A stretch of 64,000 bases of DNA. It comes from Saccharum officinarum (taxonomy: Eukaryota > Streptophyta > Magnoliopsida > Poales > Poaceae). The position numbers were made by a program, and so were the translations under genes. Within the stretch, counting starts at the first letter, position 1. The number at the start of each line of letters is the position of its first letter. This document shows, piece by piece, positions 1-12,162 of the stretch. The DNA lies in NCBI GenBank assembly GCA_020631735.1, contig CM036188.1, positions 11,264,214-11,328,213 of the forward strand, given 5' to 3'. The notes beneath the pieces were generated by a model. It was given only the letters and a program-made list of their open reading frames with translations, was not told the DNA's origin and made no database searches.

Positions 1-1928
1 ACTGTATATCCCGGATAATCATGTACAGATAAGTCCTTATTGAGAGAAACTAGAGCATCAAAATAATACACATGCTCTAGCCCCTTTTAACAGTAATAGA
101 ATCATCTTAAAGGTTGATTGCTTAATCCATTAATCAAATTACAAGATCATTGTTCTTAGTTTAAGCACTAGCAGTAGCTACCCATATGCATTCCCAAGGT
201 TGACAAGGAATCAAGATAACAATCACTAAGTTATAATCTCTAAGGTTGTCAAGGTAAGCACATGCATATGTATGACAATTCAATGTATAGGTAACAAGGA
301 TAGTCCTGTGTTATACTTGCCTTGATCAAAGCTCTCCAAGTGATACTGCTGACTTGGCTCAAAGTAATACTCCGAATCGTCCAAATACTGCTCACCTTCT
401 ATATTCGATCATCAATCAACACATACATGCATCCAATCAAACATACACGAAGCAAACAAAGAGATATAATTAGAACAGTACACCAACAATAGCAAAACAG
501 TAATAAAAGTTTATAAAACTCTTTTACACGTTTCTACGATCACACAGACGCAAAGATCACGAAATTCGGATTTAAAACATGAAAGTTATGAATTTTCTAA
601 GATTTCCTATAGATAAATAAATACTTAATTATAAACTCGAAAAACAAATTATCAAAACTAACTGTACAACTACACTAACATGTAGAGCTCGCAAATACGA
701 ACCTAACGCAACTTGAACGGATCAAATCGGAGTTAAAACGAAGATTTTATGACCAAAACAGTTCTAGTGGCAAAACTGTAAATACCTGAAAACGTATTTT
801 TGAATAAACCGGAAAAGAATACGCTTTCAAAACACGAAAACGCATTTTCAGAAATACGCTATGGATGGCAGGTTGATTACTAATAAACCCAGGGGCTCTT
901 TAAGAAGTTTACCCCGTGAAGGGGTATCTTCTAATCGCAACCCTTGATCTCAAATCCAACGGCTCATGCTTGTCACCGATGAGACCGGTGGTGCTGCCGC
1001 CGCCCCGCCCCATCTCCACGGTGGCGCCATGGCCGGCGGCTTGCCGGTCATGTAAACTCGCTCAAAACCTCACCAAAAGACACGCGGAACGCATCAACCG
1101 ATCGAGGAGCTTGTGGAGATCTCACCTAGGGTTTCAATGCAGTCAAAAACGGAAAGAGAACGACGGGCAGCTCCAGTAGGCGGACGGCAGAGCCCCTACA
1201 CATGGTTATGACGCAACAAGCCCTTAACGACGAAATTGGAAGCACCATTAGATTCACAAAAGCAAACCAAGGCCAGTAGAGCAACTTACAGTGGTGAAAA
1301 ACCAACGTACCCGCCGAATATCCCCCCACAGCGGCTTCTAGATTTTGCGGCGGCGGCTAGAGCTCAAACGGTATGGCTAGGTCTCGTTTTGATCTAAAAT
1401 TGACCGGAACAACTTGGCTCTAGCTTAAATAGAGGATAACGTGACCAATTTGGAAAGATATTCCCTAGTTCACGGATTTGGTTTCGATACGGTGGTGAAA
1501 ATCGTGACCGGCTCGGCTACGAGAGAAGGAGGAAGAGACGTCTGACAGTGGGCCCCAGCGTTCAGCGACCGAAAGAGAGGAAGAGGAGAGCGCTGCTGCC
1601 CGTCAGCTGTGTTGGGCCAGCCCACGCGGGCGCGATCACGGGAGGGAAAGCGGCAGCGACGTCGGCCCATTGCGCGGCCCAGAACAAGAGAGGAGGAGAC
1701 AGCAGGTCGGGTTAACTGGCCCACCAGCAAGTAAGTACTTCTTTCTATTTGTTTTTCAAAACCCTTTTCAAAGAGAATTTCAAATCCAAATTAAATAAAA
1801 TAAATTCCACACCACAAAATAAAATAAATGCAACAGCATGAATGCATAATCAAATACTCTATCTAAAATTTTAATTCCCTTTCTCTAAATTATTTAAAAT
1901 TTATTACTCTTAAAATTTGGGTGTTACA
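1..1928 (-). mobile_element. LTR of a nested Ty3/gypsy element (5' LTR start at 1928)
   Basis: This LTR is read on the minus strand. Its first bases TGTAACACCC lie at 1928 and it runs off the window at position 1. It aligns along its whole length with the LTR at 54212-57044 in the same orientation, but its two halves resemble different families: about 1-860 follow LTR A, while about 880-1928 follow the GC-rich promoter half of LTR B. It abuts the RNase H coding sequence of element A at 1929. The right arm (from 58850 up) continues through that point without an LTR, so this is a later insertion present only in the left copy. The expected target duplication would be GTTAG (1929-1933), but the partner lies outside the window. 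Confidence 0.85.
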
Positions 1929-3690
1929 GTTAGCAGCTGTAGTTCATGCTTTAAAGATTTAGAGACATTATTTGATTGGACATAAGAGTGATATATACAC
2001 TGATCATAAGAGTTTGAAGTATATTTTCACTCAGTCAGATCTGAATTTGAGGCAACGCAGATGGTTGGAGTTGATTAAGGATTATGATATTGAGATACAC
2101 TATCATCCTGGTAAGGCTAATGTAGTAGCTGATGCTCTTAGTAGGAAAAGTTATGCCAATGAGATACGGACGTTGTCTATGACTAGTGAGTTATGTGCTG
2201 AATTTGAATATTTGAATTTGGGCATTGTTACTAATACAATGGAATTAGTGATAGAGCCTACCTTAGAGCAAGAAATCTACAAGGGTCAGTTGAAGGATGA
2301 GAAACTAAAGAAGATAGCAGAAGATATAGTGATTGGTAAGTCACCAGGCTTTCGAATGGATGATAATGGAATTTTGTGGTTTGGAAAGAGGCTGTGTGTA
2401 CCTGAGGATCAAACTGTTAGACAGGCAATTCTTCGCGAAGCTCATGAGTCAGCTTATTCTATTCATCCTGGTAGTACTAAGATGTATTTGGATCTGAAAC
2501 AGAAATATTGGTGGATTGGATTAAAGCGAGATGTGGCTGAGTATGTGGCTTTGTGTGACACTTGTCAGAGGGTGAAAGCAGAGCATCAGAGACCTGCGGG
2601 ATTATTGCAACCAATGAAGATTCCTGAATGGAAGTGGGAGGAAGTTGGTATGGATTTTATAGTAGGGTTACCGCGTACTCAGAGAGGTTATGATTCTATT
2701 TGGGTGATAGTAGATCGGTTAACTAAAGTTGCTCATTTTACACCAGTTAAGACTACTTACCATGAACCAAAATTGGCAGAGTTGTATATGGAGAGAATAG
2801 TCTGTTTGCATGGAGTACCAAAGAAGATTGTATCTGATCGAGGATCGCAGTTTACGTCGCATTTTTGGAAAGCTGTGCATGAATCATTGGGAACAAAATT
2901 GAATTTTAGTACAGCATATCATCCACAGACAGATGGACAGACTGAAAGGACCAACCAGGTATTAGAGGATATGTTGAGAGCTTGTGCATTGCAATATGGA
3001 ACTAGTTGGAATAAGAGTTTGCCTTATGCAGAATTCTCTTACAATAATAGTTATCAACAGAGTCTTAAGATGGCACCGTTTGAAGCTTTGTATGGACATA
3101 AGTGTAGAACTCCATTGTTTTGGGATCAGACAGGTGAATCTCAAGTGTTTGGTACAGATGTTCTTAGAAACGCAGAAGATCAAGTGCGAGTGATTCGTGA
3201 GAATTTGAGAGTAGCACAGTCTCGTCAGAAGAGTTATGCTGACAATAGAAGAAGAGATTTAGTTTTTGAGGTAGGTGATTATGTCTATTTGAAGGTGTCA
3301 CCTATGAAAAGTGTGAAGAGGTTTAACATGAAAGGTAAACTAGCACCAAGGTATGTTGGACCATTTAAAGTTATTACTAGACGTGGGGAAGTTGCTTATC
3401 AATTAGAGTTGCCTGAGAATTTATCTGGAGTACATGATGTGTTCCATGTTTCACAACTTAAGAAGTGTTTACGGGTGCCTGAGGAGCAGATACCTTTAGA
3501 AGAGTTGACTGTTAAGGAGGATCTTACATATGAAGAGTTTCCGATTAAGATTTTAGAGACTGCTGAGAGAGTTACTCGAAGTCGGATTATTAAAATGTGC
3601 AAAGTGCAGTGGAATCGATATTCAGAGGCAGAGGCAACTTGGGAAAGAGAGGATGAATTGAGGAAATCATACCCGCAGTTGTTTGAGTAA
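1929..3690 (+). pseudogene. Element A pol 3' portion: RNase H end, integrase, chromodomain (5'-truncated)
   Basis: This is the 3' part of a Ty3/gypsy polyprotein. In order it shows the RNase H end ([28 protein letters not shown]), the integrase zinc-binding region ([12 protein letters not shown] ... CDTCQRVKA), the integrase core with its three acidic residues ([28 protein letters not shown]), a GPY/F-like module ([10 protein letters not shown]) and a C-terminal chromodomain-like tail ([18 protein letters not shown]). The frame is open from 1972 to the TAA at 3688-3690. Just upstream, TAG at 1960-1962 replaces the TGG found in the right arm copy. The 5' part is cut by the LTR at 1-1928, so no protein can start normally. 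It would have served cDNA integration; the chromodomain directs integration to marked chromatin in this clade. The inverted partner is 57089-58850. Confidence 0.9.
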
Positions 3691-3717
3691 GCAGTCCAAT
3701 CTCGAGGACGAGATTCT

Positions 3718-3735
3718 TTTAAGGGGGGTAGAATT
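3718..3735 (+). other. Polypurine tract of element A
   Basis: A purine run with AAGGGGGG followed by TAGAATT lies directly before the LTR start TGTAACACCC at 3736. In LTR retrotransposons this is where plus-strand DNA synthesis is primed. The same string precedes the 3' LTRs of B (7368), C' (36544) and E (45538). Confidence 0.8.
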
Positions 3736-6568
3736 TGTAACACCCAAATTTTAGGAGTAATAAATTTTAAATAATTTAGAGAAAGGGAATTAAGATTTTA
3801 AAATTATTGGTGATGCATTCATGCTGTTGCATTTATTTTATTTTGTGGTGTGGATATATTTGTTTTATTTGATTTGGTTTAGGAAAATTTGATTTGAAAA
3901 TGTGTTTGGAAAATTAGAAAAGAAAAGAAACAAAAGAAAAAAAAGAAACAACTTACCTTCTTACCTGATTGGCCGAAGGCCGACGGACGGCCTGCTTTTC
4001 TTCCCCGCGCCGGCGCCTGCGACCGAGTGGGCCGGCCCAGCAGCCGAGCCAGCCCAAGCCAGCAGCCGCGCGTTTTCTCCTTGCTTCGCTGACCGGTGGG
4101 GCCCGGTGGTCAGTCGTCTTCCTCCTCCCGTGCTCGAGCCGGACTCCGAACCGGAGTACCACCGCCGCCTTTCTCGCGATTTCCCGGAGAATCTCACCCG
4201 AACACGGCAAATAGAAGCTATAAATAGGACGCCTTGACCTTCCTATTTCCGTTTTTCATCTAAACCATGAGTTCCACCACGTGAAACCGAGCGCTAGGGA
4301 TTGGGGGAAGTTGGAGGTTCGGTTGCTCGTAGGAGGAGCTTTCGGGTGCTTTGGAGGCTAATTCGTCGCGTTGGTAAGCCCGCAAATCTTCTCCTCTTTC
4401 TTCTCGTGCCCTTCTTTGGTGTTGAGATGCTTTGAATCGTGGTTTTGGTGAGCTCGGGTGCACCGGCAATGGCGTCGCCGCCCTAACCTAGCCGCGTTCC
4501 GTTTCCGCGCTATAGCAGTCTTCCTAAACTAGGTAGACGAGTTCGGGGGAAGTTTCTCTTTCGATTTGAGTTGGTGGCGGATCAAGTAGAGGTCGGAAAA
4601 GGGGAGACGAAACTTTCCCGGCGAGGTGGGCATGGCGGTAATGGGGGGCCGCCAGCCGGACTTGAGGGAGGAGACCGGTATGAGCACTGTAGTGTTGCTG
4701 ATGAACACGATCCGTCCAAATCGAGATCAACGGCCCAGATTAGAACTTACCCCTTCGCGGGTAAATTTGTTAAAGAGACCCTCAGCTTTTTAGTTATCAA
4801 CCCGCGGTCCATAGCGTATGTCGGAAAATGCGTTTTCGCGTTTTGGAAGCGTATTCTCTCCCGGTTAAGTCAAAAATACGTTTTCAGGTATTTATAGTTT
4901 TGCCACTAGAACTGTTTTGGTCATAAAATCTTCGTTTTAACTCCGATTTGATCCGTTTAAGTTGCGTTAGGTTCGTATTTGCGAGATCTACATGTTAGTG
5001 TAGTTGTACAGTAGGTTTGTGACAATTTATTTTTCGAATTTATATTAAAGTAATTATTTATCTATAGGAAATCTTAGAAAATTCATAACTTTTACGTTTT
5101 AACTCCGAATTTGGTGATCTTTGCGTCTGTGTGATCGTAGAAACGTGTAGAAGAGTTTTATAAACTTTTATTACTGTTTTGCTACTGTTGGTGTACTGTT
5201 CTAATTGTATCTCTTTGTTTGCTTCGTGTTTGTTTGATTGGATGCATGTGTGTTGTTGATTGATGATTGAGTATAGAAGGTGAGCAGTATCTGGACGATT
5301 CGGAGTATTACTTTGAGCCAAGTCAGCAGTATCACTTGGAGAATTTTGATCAAGGCAAGTATAACACAGGACTATCCTTGCTACCTATACATTGAATTGT
5401 CATACATATGCATGTGCTTACCTTGACAACCTTAGAGATTATAACTTAGTGATTGTTATCTTGATTCCTTGTCAACCTTGGGAATGCATATGGGTAGCTA
5501 CTGCTAGTGCTTAAACTAAGAACAATGATCTTGTAATTTGATTAATGGATTAAGCAATCAACTATTAAGATGATTTTATTACTGTTAAAAGGGGGCTAGA
5601 GCATGTGTATTATTTTGATGCTCTGGTTTCTCTCCATAAGGACTTATCTGTAAGTGATAACCGGGATATACAGTACAGCTGTGAGGGCTATATGGCTCTG
5701 GCTTTAGTTGTTCAAGAGACCTTTTCTAGCTTGTTAGAGGTTACCTTAAATGGCGTAAGAATGGCTTGCCACGTTGGGTGTAGTGCGAGCCCCTGACCTA
5801 GTGTGATTAGGCTGCGGTTGTTGTGCCACAGGGAAGGGGGGTTCTACATCTGCCTGCCGAGTGAATCTAATGGCCCTAACTTGTTAGACGAACTTTTGAG
5901 TGGCTTTATATGGTTCTCGGGTGTTTGGGCTTGATCTCCCCACTCATTTGGAAATCATGACTCACAGTGAAAGTGTACACCTCTGCGCAGAGTTAAAAAC
6001 TGGTATACTAGCCGTGCTCACGGATACGAGCGGCCTTGGGGATTCTTATGGAATAGTTGATCATAACTGTTATATCATGCTAAATTATTGTTGATTATTA
6101 TTTGCTCATGTTAATGCTATTCATTATCCTTATTACAATTGATCATTGGTTCTTTAATGGGAAGTGGTTTATCTTGATGCTACTCAATTGCAAATATATG
6201 ATTAAAAGCTGAACGCAGTTAAACAGTGTCTAGCCTTTTTGAGCCTCATGAACCCTGTGTTATATTTGTTGAGTTCGACATGGACTCACTCTTGCTATTT
6301 CCACCATAACAGATGAAGATATTGAGGAAGATTATCGGAATGAGTACTAGTCTTGGTGTCAACCAGTCAACCGTGTCCCTGTGTGGAGTTTCCGCTGAAA
6401 AATTACTATTAGTTATTATTACAAGACTATGTCTTAAATACTTATTCATTATGTAATAAGCACTGTGATGATACTTTGTAATTTGTCAACTTATGTGTGC
6501 GACTGTTTCCTGGGGCGCACATGAGTCTTTTATGCATCCTATTTTTGTCCTTAAAAATGGGTGTGACA
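3736..6568 (+). mobile_element. 3' LTR of element A (left arm)
   Basis: This 2,833-bp LTR begins TGTAACACCC and ends GGTGTGACA. It has the same length as its partner at 54212-57044. The first third is GC-rich and carries a TATA box. The remainder is AT-rich, with an imperfect internal duplication (two motifs around AACTCCGATTT and AACTCCGAATTT, about 4935-5110) and a conserved hairpin region near 5596-5626. Beyond 6568 the sequence is element B integrase (CAGACTGAAAGG), so A inserted into B. Short ORFs inside the LTR are not conserved as protein and are not called as genes. Confidence 0.9.
4219..4226 (+). promoter_or_regulatory. TATA box of LTR A
   Basis: TATAAATA lies about 480 bp into the LTR, downstream of a GC-rich block. 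TATA boxes occupy comparable positions in LTR B (7885), C' (28183) and E (43064). It probably drives genomic retrotransposon RNA; the start site is not defined by sequence alone. Confidence 0.65.
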
Positions 6569-7322
6569 CAGACTGAAAGGACCAACTAGGTATTAGAGGA
6601 TATGTTGAGATCTTGTGCATTGCAATATGGAACTAGTTGGGATAAGAGTTTGCCTTATGCAGAATTTTCTTACAATAATAGTTATCAACAGAGTCTTAAG
6701 ATGGCACCATTTGAAGCTTTGTATGGACGTAAGTGTAGAACTCCATTGTTTTTGGGATCATACAGGTGAATCTCAGGTGTTTGGTACAGATGTTCTTAGA
6801 AACGCAGAAGATCAAGTGCGAGTGATTCGTGAGAATTTGAGAGTAGCGCAGTCTCGTCAGAAGAGTTATGCTGATAATAGAAGAAGAGATTTAGTTTTTG
6901 AGGTAGGTGATTATGTCTATTTGAAGGTGTCACCAATGAGAAGTGTGAAGATGTTTAACATGAAAGGCAAATTAGCACCAAGGTATGTTGGACCATTTAA
7001 AGTTATTACTAGATGTGGGGAAGTTGCTTATCAGTTGGAGTTGCCTGAGAATTTATCTGGAGTGCATGATGTGTTCCATGTTTCACAACTTAAGAAGTGT
7101 TTACAGGTGCCTGAGGAGCAGATACCTTTAGAAGAGTTGACTGTTAAGGAGGATCTTACATATGAAGAGTTTCCGATCAAGATTTTAGTGACTGCTGAGA
7201 GAGTTACTCGAAGTCGGATTATTAAGATGTGTAAAGTACTGTGGAATCGATATTCAGAGGCAGAGGCAACTTGGGAAAGAGAGGATGAATTGAGGAAATC
7301 ATATCCGCAGTTGTTTGAGTAA
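6569..7322 (+). pseudogene. Element B integrase C-terminal part and chromodomain, disrupted
   Basis: The fragment starts inside the integrase core ([10 protein letters not shown] region) exactly where A ends, and continues through the GPY/F-like module to a chromodomain tail ending KSYPQLFE. It is broken in two ways: TAG at 6587-6589 where the right arm has CAG, and an extra T in the T-run at about 6748-6753, present in both arms, which shifts the frame relative to element A. The 5' remainder of B lies on the far side of A and is visible only in the right arm (61600-63718). The right-arm partner of this fragment is 53458-54211. Confidence 0.88.
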
Positions 7323-7367
7323 GCAGTCCAATCTCGAGGACGAGATTCTTTTAAGGGGGGTAGAATT

Positions 7368-10239
7368 TGTAACACTCAAATTTTAGGAGTAATAAATTTT
7401 AAATAATTTAGAGAAAGGGAATTAAAATTTTAAAAAGAATTTTTGGTGTTGCATTCATGCTGTTGCATTTATTTATTTTGAGAAGTGGTTTTATTTTATT
7501 TTATTTTGATTTGGCTTGAAAAATTTTATTTGGAATAGTTTGCTAAATAAACAAATAAAGAAAAGAAAGAAAAAAAAACAACTTACCTTCTTACCTGATT
7601 GGCCCGGCAGCCCAGCTGACCGACGGCCCGAGTTCTTTTCCGCGCGAGCCACTGGGTGGGCCGGCCCAGCGCCGCATCGGCCCAGCAGACGAGCAGACGA
7701 GCAGCCCGAGCCAGCCGAGCCAGCAGTCGCGCCCCTCCCTCCTTTCTTCCGCTGACAAGTGGGTCCCGGCTGTCGGATGCTTCTCCCATCTCCCGTAACC
7801 GAGCCGGTCACGAATTCCATCTTCGAACCGCAACCGAATCCGTGAATCAAGGGGGTCCCTTTCCAAATTGATCACGTCACTATCCTATATAAGCTAGAAC
7901 CGCACCTTCCTTACCCTTTTTATTTGGATTTTGGGTTGTAGTTTCCCTTGCCGCGCCTTTGAACCCTAGAAGCCGCGGTGGGGGCGAATTCGTCGGCTAC
8001 TTCGCGTTCTAGTCGCTGTAAGTTGCTCTATTAGCTTTACTTCGTTGTTGTGACTCAATTTGTGCTATCAATTTTGAAGTTAAGGTCGTGTTGTGTTCTT
8101 ACCGTGTGAAGGAGCTAAGCCGCCCACCTTTTGGAGCCGCCCGTCGTTCCCGTGCCGTGATTGACCGTCTTGGAGCCCTAGGTGAGATCGCATTGAGCTT
8201 CCCGTTCGATTGGTACCAACCGCGCATCTTTTGGTGAAGTCTAGGGCGGGTTTGGCATGTCCGGCGAGCCGCCGGCCATGGCGCCACCGTGGGGTTGGGG
8301 CGGGGCGGCGGAAGCGCCGCCGGTCTCCTCTGGAAGAAACGTGGGCCGTCCGATCTTGGATAAGCGGCCAAGATTAGAACTTACCTCTTCGCGTGGCAAA
8401 ATTCTTAAAGAGCCCCTTAGTTTTTCAGAATTTAACCCGCCGTCCATAGCGTAAAACTGAAAGTACGTTTTTGCGTTTTGAAAGCGTATTCTCTCCCGGT
8501 TAAGTCAAAACTACGTTTTCAGATATTTACAGTTTTGCCACTAGGACTGTTTTGGTCATAAAATCTTCGTTTTAACTCCGATTTGATCCGTTCAAGTTGC
8601 GTTAGGTTTGTATTTGCGAGCTCTACATGTTAGTGTAGCTGTACAGTAGGTTTGGAAAGTTTAATTTTCGAGTTTATATTAAAATAATTATTTATCTATA
8701 GGAAATCTTAGAAAATTCATAACTTTCACGTTTTAAATCCGAATTTTGTGATCTTTACGTCTGTGTGATCGTAGTAACATGTAGAAGAGTTTTACAAACT
8801 TTTTATACTGTTTTGCTGCTGTTTGTGTACTGTTTTAATTATGTCTCTTTGTTTGCTTAGTGTATGGTTGCTCGGATGATTGTGTGTTGGTGCTTGATGA
8901 TCGAGTATAGACGGTGAGCAGTTTCTTGACGATCAAGAGTATTATTTTGAGCTAGACCAGCAGTATCATCAGGAAAGCTTTGATTAAGGCAAGTATAACA
9001 TGGGACCGTCCTTGTTACCTATTCACTGAAATTATTATACATATGCATGTGTCTTCCTTGACAACCATAGAGATTATAACTTAGCTATCGAAATCTTGTT
9101 TCCTTGTCAACCTTTGGGATGCATTTGGGTAGCTATTGCTAGTGCTTAATTATGAACAATGATCTTGTAATTTGACTGATGGATTAAGCAACCAACCATT
9201 AAGACGATTTTATTACTGTTGAAAAGGGGGCTAGAGCAAGGGGTTATATTGTTGCTCTAGTTTCTCTCCGTAAGGACTTACCTGTAAGTGATAACCGGGA
9301 CATACAGTACAGCTGTGAGGGCTATATGGCTCTGGCTCTAGTTGTTCAAGAGACCTTTTCTAGCTTGTTAGAGGTTACCTTAAATGGCGTAAGAATGGCT
9401 TGCCACGTTGGGTGTAGTGCGAGCCCCTGGCCTAGTGTGTATAGGCTGCGGTTATTGTGCCACAGGGAAGGGGGGTTCTACATCTGCCTGCCGAGTGAAT
9501 CTAATGGCCCTAACTTGTTAGACGAACTTTTGAATGGCTTTATATGGTCTCTGATGTTTTGGGCCTTGCAAACCCATGCATTTGGAAATCATGACTCACA
9601 GTGAAAGTGTACACCTCTGCGCAGAGTTAAAAACTGGTATACTAGCCGTGCTCACGGATACGAGCGGCCTTAGGGATTCTTACAGAATAGTTGATCACCA
9701 TTGTTATATCATGCTTAATTATTGTTGATTATTATTATGCTCATGTTAATGCTATTCATTATCCTTATTACAATTGATCATTGATTCATTAATGGGATTT
9801 GGATTACCTTGATGCTACTCAATTGCTAATTATATGATGATTAAAAGTTAAACGCAGATAAACAATGTCTAGCCTTTTTGAGCCTCATGAACCCTGTGTT
9901 ATACTTGTTGAGTTCGACATGGACTCACTCTTGCTATTTCCCCAACACTCCAGTGTGTAATAAGATGCTACTCGGAAAAAGGACAAAGGTGTAGTGGAGT
10001 TTCCAGAAGACTAGTAGAAGTGCTAGGCATATGTTACCCCCAGTCAGCCGTCCCTGAGAAGAATGGAGCCCGAAGTTTAGTCACCGTTCCGCGATACTCT
10101 GATGTAAGTGTTAATATAGCTATGTATACGTTATATAATATCATTGTTTCTGATACTTTTTCATTCTGGCATATGTATGGACTTCCTGGGCACACATATG
10201 ATTAGCCTGGTTTTGTTCTTTAGAAAACCGGGTATGACA
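7368..10239 (+). mobile_element. 3' LTR of element B (left arm)
   Basis: This 2,872-bp LTR begins TGTAACACTC and ends GGGTATGACA. It is preceded by the polypurine tract TTAAGGGGGG. A TATA box (CTATATAAG, 7885-7893) sits about 520 bp in. A perfect hairpin CTAGAGCAA / TTGCTCTAG lies at 9231-9239 and 9252-9260. It ends directly in the coding sequence of a host gene at 10240. The partner in the right arm is 50541-53412. Confidence 0.9.
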
Positions 10240-10510
10240 GCGGGGTTGGTGGGCCAGCGAGGAGGTTCCTCATGTTAAGGCAGCGGATGACGCAGCTGGC
10301 CTCGGTGACCAGGTGGCCTAGGCAGGTGGTGCTCATGCCCTGTAGGCGGGAGATAACCTGGTTGGTGGCCCGATCAAAACAGAGCAGGAGCGCCACGGCG
10401 TTCCGTGCCACCTGCGGGTGGCAGGCGCAATCGCTGATCAAGCGCTCGTATACGGCGTGGGCAAAGGTGTAGCGGTACAGGACGTCACGGACGGTGGTGA
10501 CAGCGGCCAT
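10240..10510 (-). pseudogene. Host gene truncated by element B (unknown function)
   Basis: A GC-rich reading frame starts at the ATG at 10508-10510 and runs about 90 codons until the LTR of element B interrupts it at 10239. Translation would pick up a few LTR-derived residues (YPVF) and stop at about 10220. The protein starts MAAVTTVRDVLYRY and contains an Ala/Leu-rich helix-like part (ARNAVALLLCFDRATNQ) and several cysteines. I see no signal peptide or catalytic motif. I do not recognise the family with confidence; the style is that of short grass-specific proteins. A TATA box and a plausible 5' leader precede it. Base composition contrasts with the AT-rich surroundings, which supports a former host gene. 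The mirror copy is 50270-50540. Confidence 0.7.
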
Positions 10511-10633
10511 TGGTGAAGGGTGGAACTAAGCAAGCAAGAAATCTAGCTATAGATAGCTAGTAGTTATTGAACTAATGATCGAAGAGCTGATGGATGGGTT
10601 GGTTGATGGAAGGGAAGTCTGCAGGCCGGGGAT

Positions 10634-10640
10634 TTATATA
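10634..10640 (-). promoter_or_regulatory. TATA box of the truncated host gene
   Basis: TATATAA on the minus strand lies about 125 bp upstream of the ATG, leaving room for a roughly 100-nt leader. The same arrangement occurs in the right arm (50141-50147). Confidence 0.65.
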
Positions 10641-11690
10641 GGCCAAGGGGAAGCTCTGAAACTAGAACACCGGCCTGCAGGTAGCCTCCTGATATAGCAA
10701 TATACGCTTGTATATCAATAGACATCTCCCGTCCATACTGTTTAGTTTAGATGACAATGATTACTGGCTAAATTTGCTATTTACTGCCTGGCTACTTCGC
10801 TTCAATTTTGGGACTATAGTAATTCTTGAAAATCCCCGTTTCAGATCTTCTTTTGGGCTTTGGCTATGCCTTCTACTGCATACTTTCTTGGCATGTAGTC
10901 AATGCTTACCAAAAATTATCGACGACTGAACTTAGTCATAGAAATATATATAGGGTAATAATTAATCCATTCCAAGCCCATTATCAGGTACAACTGATAC
11001 GTTAACCAGCTAGTAGCTTTAATTTGCTACTCTGCATTCACAAGTATTTATTTATTTCATGCCTTACAAACACATGTAGCTATTATATGCACTGCCATCA
11101 ATCCAAGCCACATATTATACAGAACTTAATCAACATTCACAAGCCATTCCAATTTTGAATTGGATGATGAGATCAAGTCCGCAAATGGATGGCACTGATC
11201 CCTAGGCCAGTTGACTATGATGAACTTATCATTGGTTGTATCAATTTTTTTTTCTTTTCCACATTCTTACCAGGGGCCCTAAGAAACACAAAATAAATGT
11301 ATAAGCTTAGAGAGGTCCTTGACACAACCGTGTCCATCTCCAATCTATGTATCCTGCCGCTGAATCATTAAGGGGACGATGAACAGAACGAAGACGGTAG
11401 AAGCGAGAATTTGTTTCGAACCTAGAAACATGACTTAGAACCTTAGCAAGTCAAAAGAGACAACAACCTATAATTTCAAACAACACACAAGGAAACCTTT
11501 CAGTGATCATTACCAATCTTCTTATATTGGGAAAAAAAGAATACAAAAACTCCAACACTAGTTTATCTAACTCAACCAAAAGGATGGCGCAAAATCAAAT
11601 CTACAAAAGTATTCAGTGGACAAAGGAATAACTTGCTACCTTGTCAGATACCTAGTTAGAGCTGAGAATACCTTGAAACATGCTGAAAAT
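10641..11690. other. Host-like spacer, no gene recognised
   Basis: AT-rich single-copy-looking DNA upstream of the truncated host gene. Short reading frames exist but show no recognisable motif, and nothing marks a transposon end. The same sequence is present inverted at 49081-50140. Confidence 0.5.
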
Positions 11691-11699
11691 CTTAATCAT

Positions 11700-11879
11700 C
11701 CGCCAAGTTGTAATACCCATGGAGAGGAACCTCTTAAAGTAGAATTATTGGAGATGCTCTGTAGATCGATGATGAATATGGCGAGTTCCCATCCCTCCCT
11801 ATCGCTGGGGAGGTCACTGGATCTAGAGGAAGAACAAAGACTAATGTCAGGTAGCTAGGACCTGAGTCACGAGAGCCAT
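11700..11879 (-). pseudogene. Decayed small gene, copy 1 of a tandem pair
   Basis: A TATA-like TATATATA (about 11930-11937) precedes an ATG at 11877-11879 followed by GCTCTCGTGACT, but the frame closes after 10 codons. Further on, another frame encodes a stretch containing DLPSDREGWELAIFI, which lines up with DLTGGEEGRIVIFI in the copy about 450 bp away. The similarity covers the promoter, the start region and the hydrophobic stretch, so the two are diverged duplicates rather than chance ORFs. No product can be named, and no intact reading frame remains. Confidence 0.45.
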
Positions 11880-12162
11880 CGCGTTAAGGAGTGGAACAAA
11901 GACATTGGTTCTTGGCATAGGTCGATTCTTATATATAGGTCACATCTTTGTAACGGCAATGACCGTTACGTTTTATCAATTTGTGCCTATATTGATGTCC
12001 TCTTAGCAAAGGACCCAACATTAACAAAGGCAGCATAAAATCCGCCGATGCAAATAAAGGAATAAAAATATCCAACATAGTTAGACAAAGACATATCTTC
12101 CTAGCTAGTATGCAAATATCATTACCTAGCTAGAAATTTGGAAACCTAAACATTTGCCACGT

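Noticed and set aside
3961..4214. Overlapping GC-rich frames on both strands in LTR A (mirrored at 56566-56827)
   Set aside because: Located in the GC-rich promoter part of the LTR, with no conserved domain; typical of high-GC non-stop stretches.
5605..5796. 63-residue frame in LTR A, similar frames in LTR B and at 47714-47935 in E
   Set aside because: Conservation follows the nucleotide-level LTR core and hairpin region; frames are not maintained with synonymous change, so an RNA or DNA element is a better explanation than a peptide.
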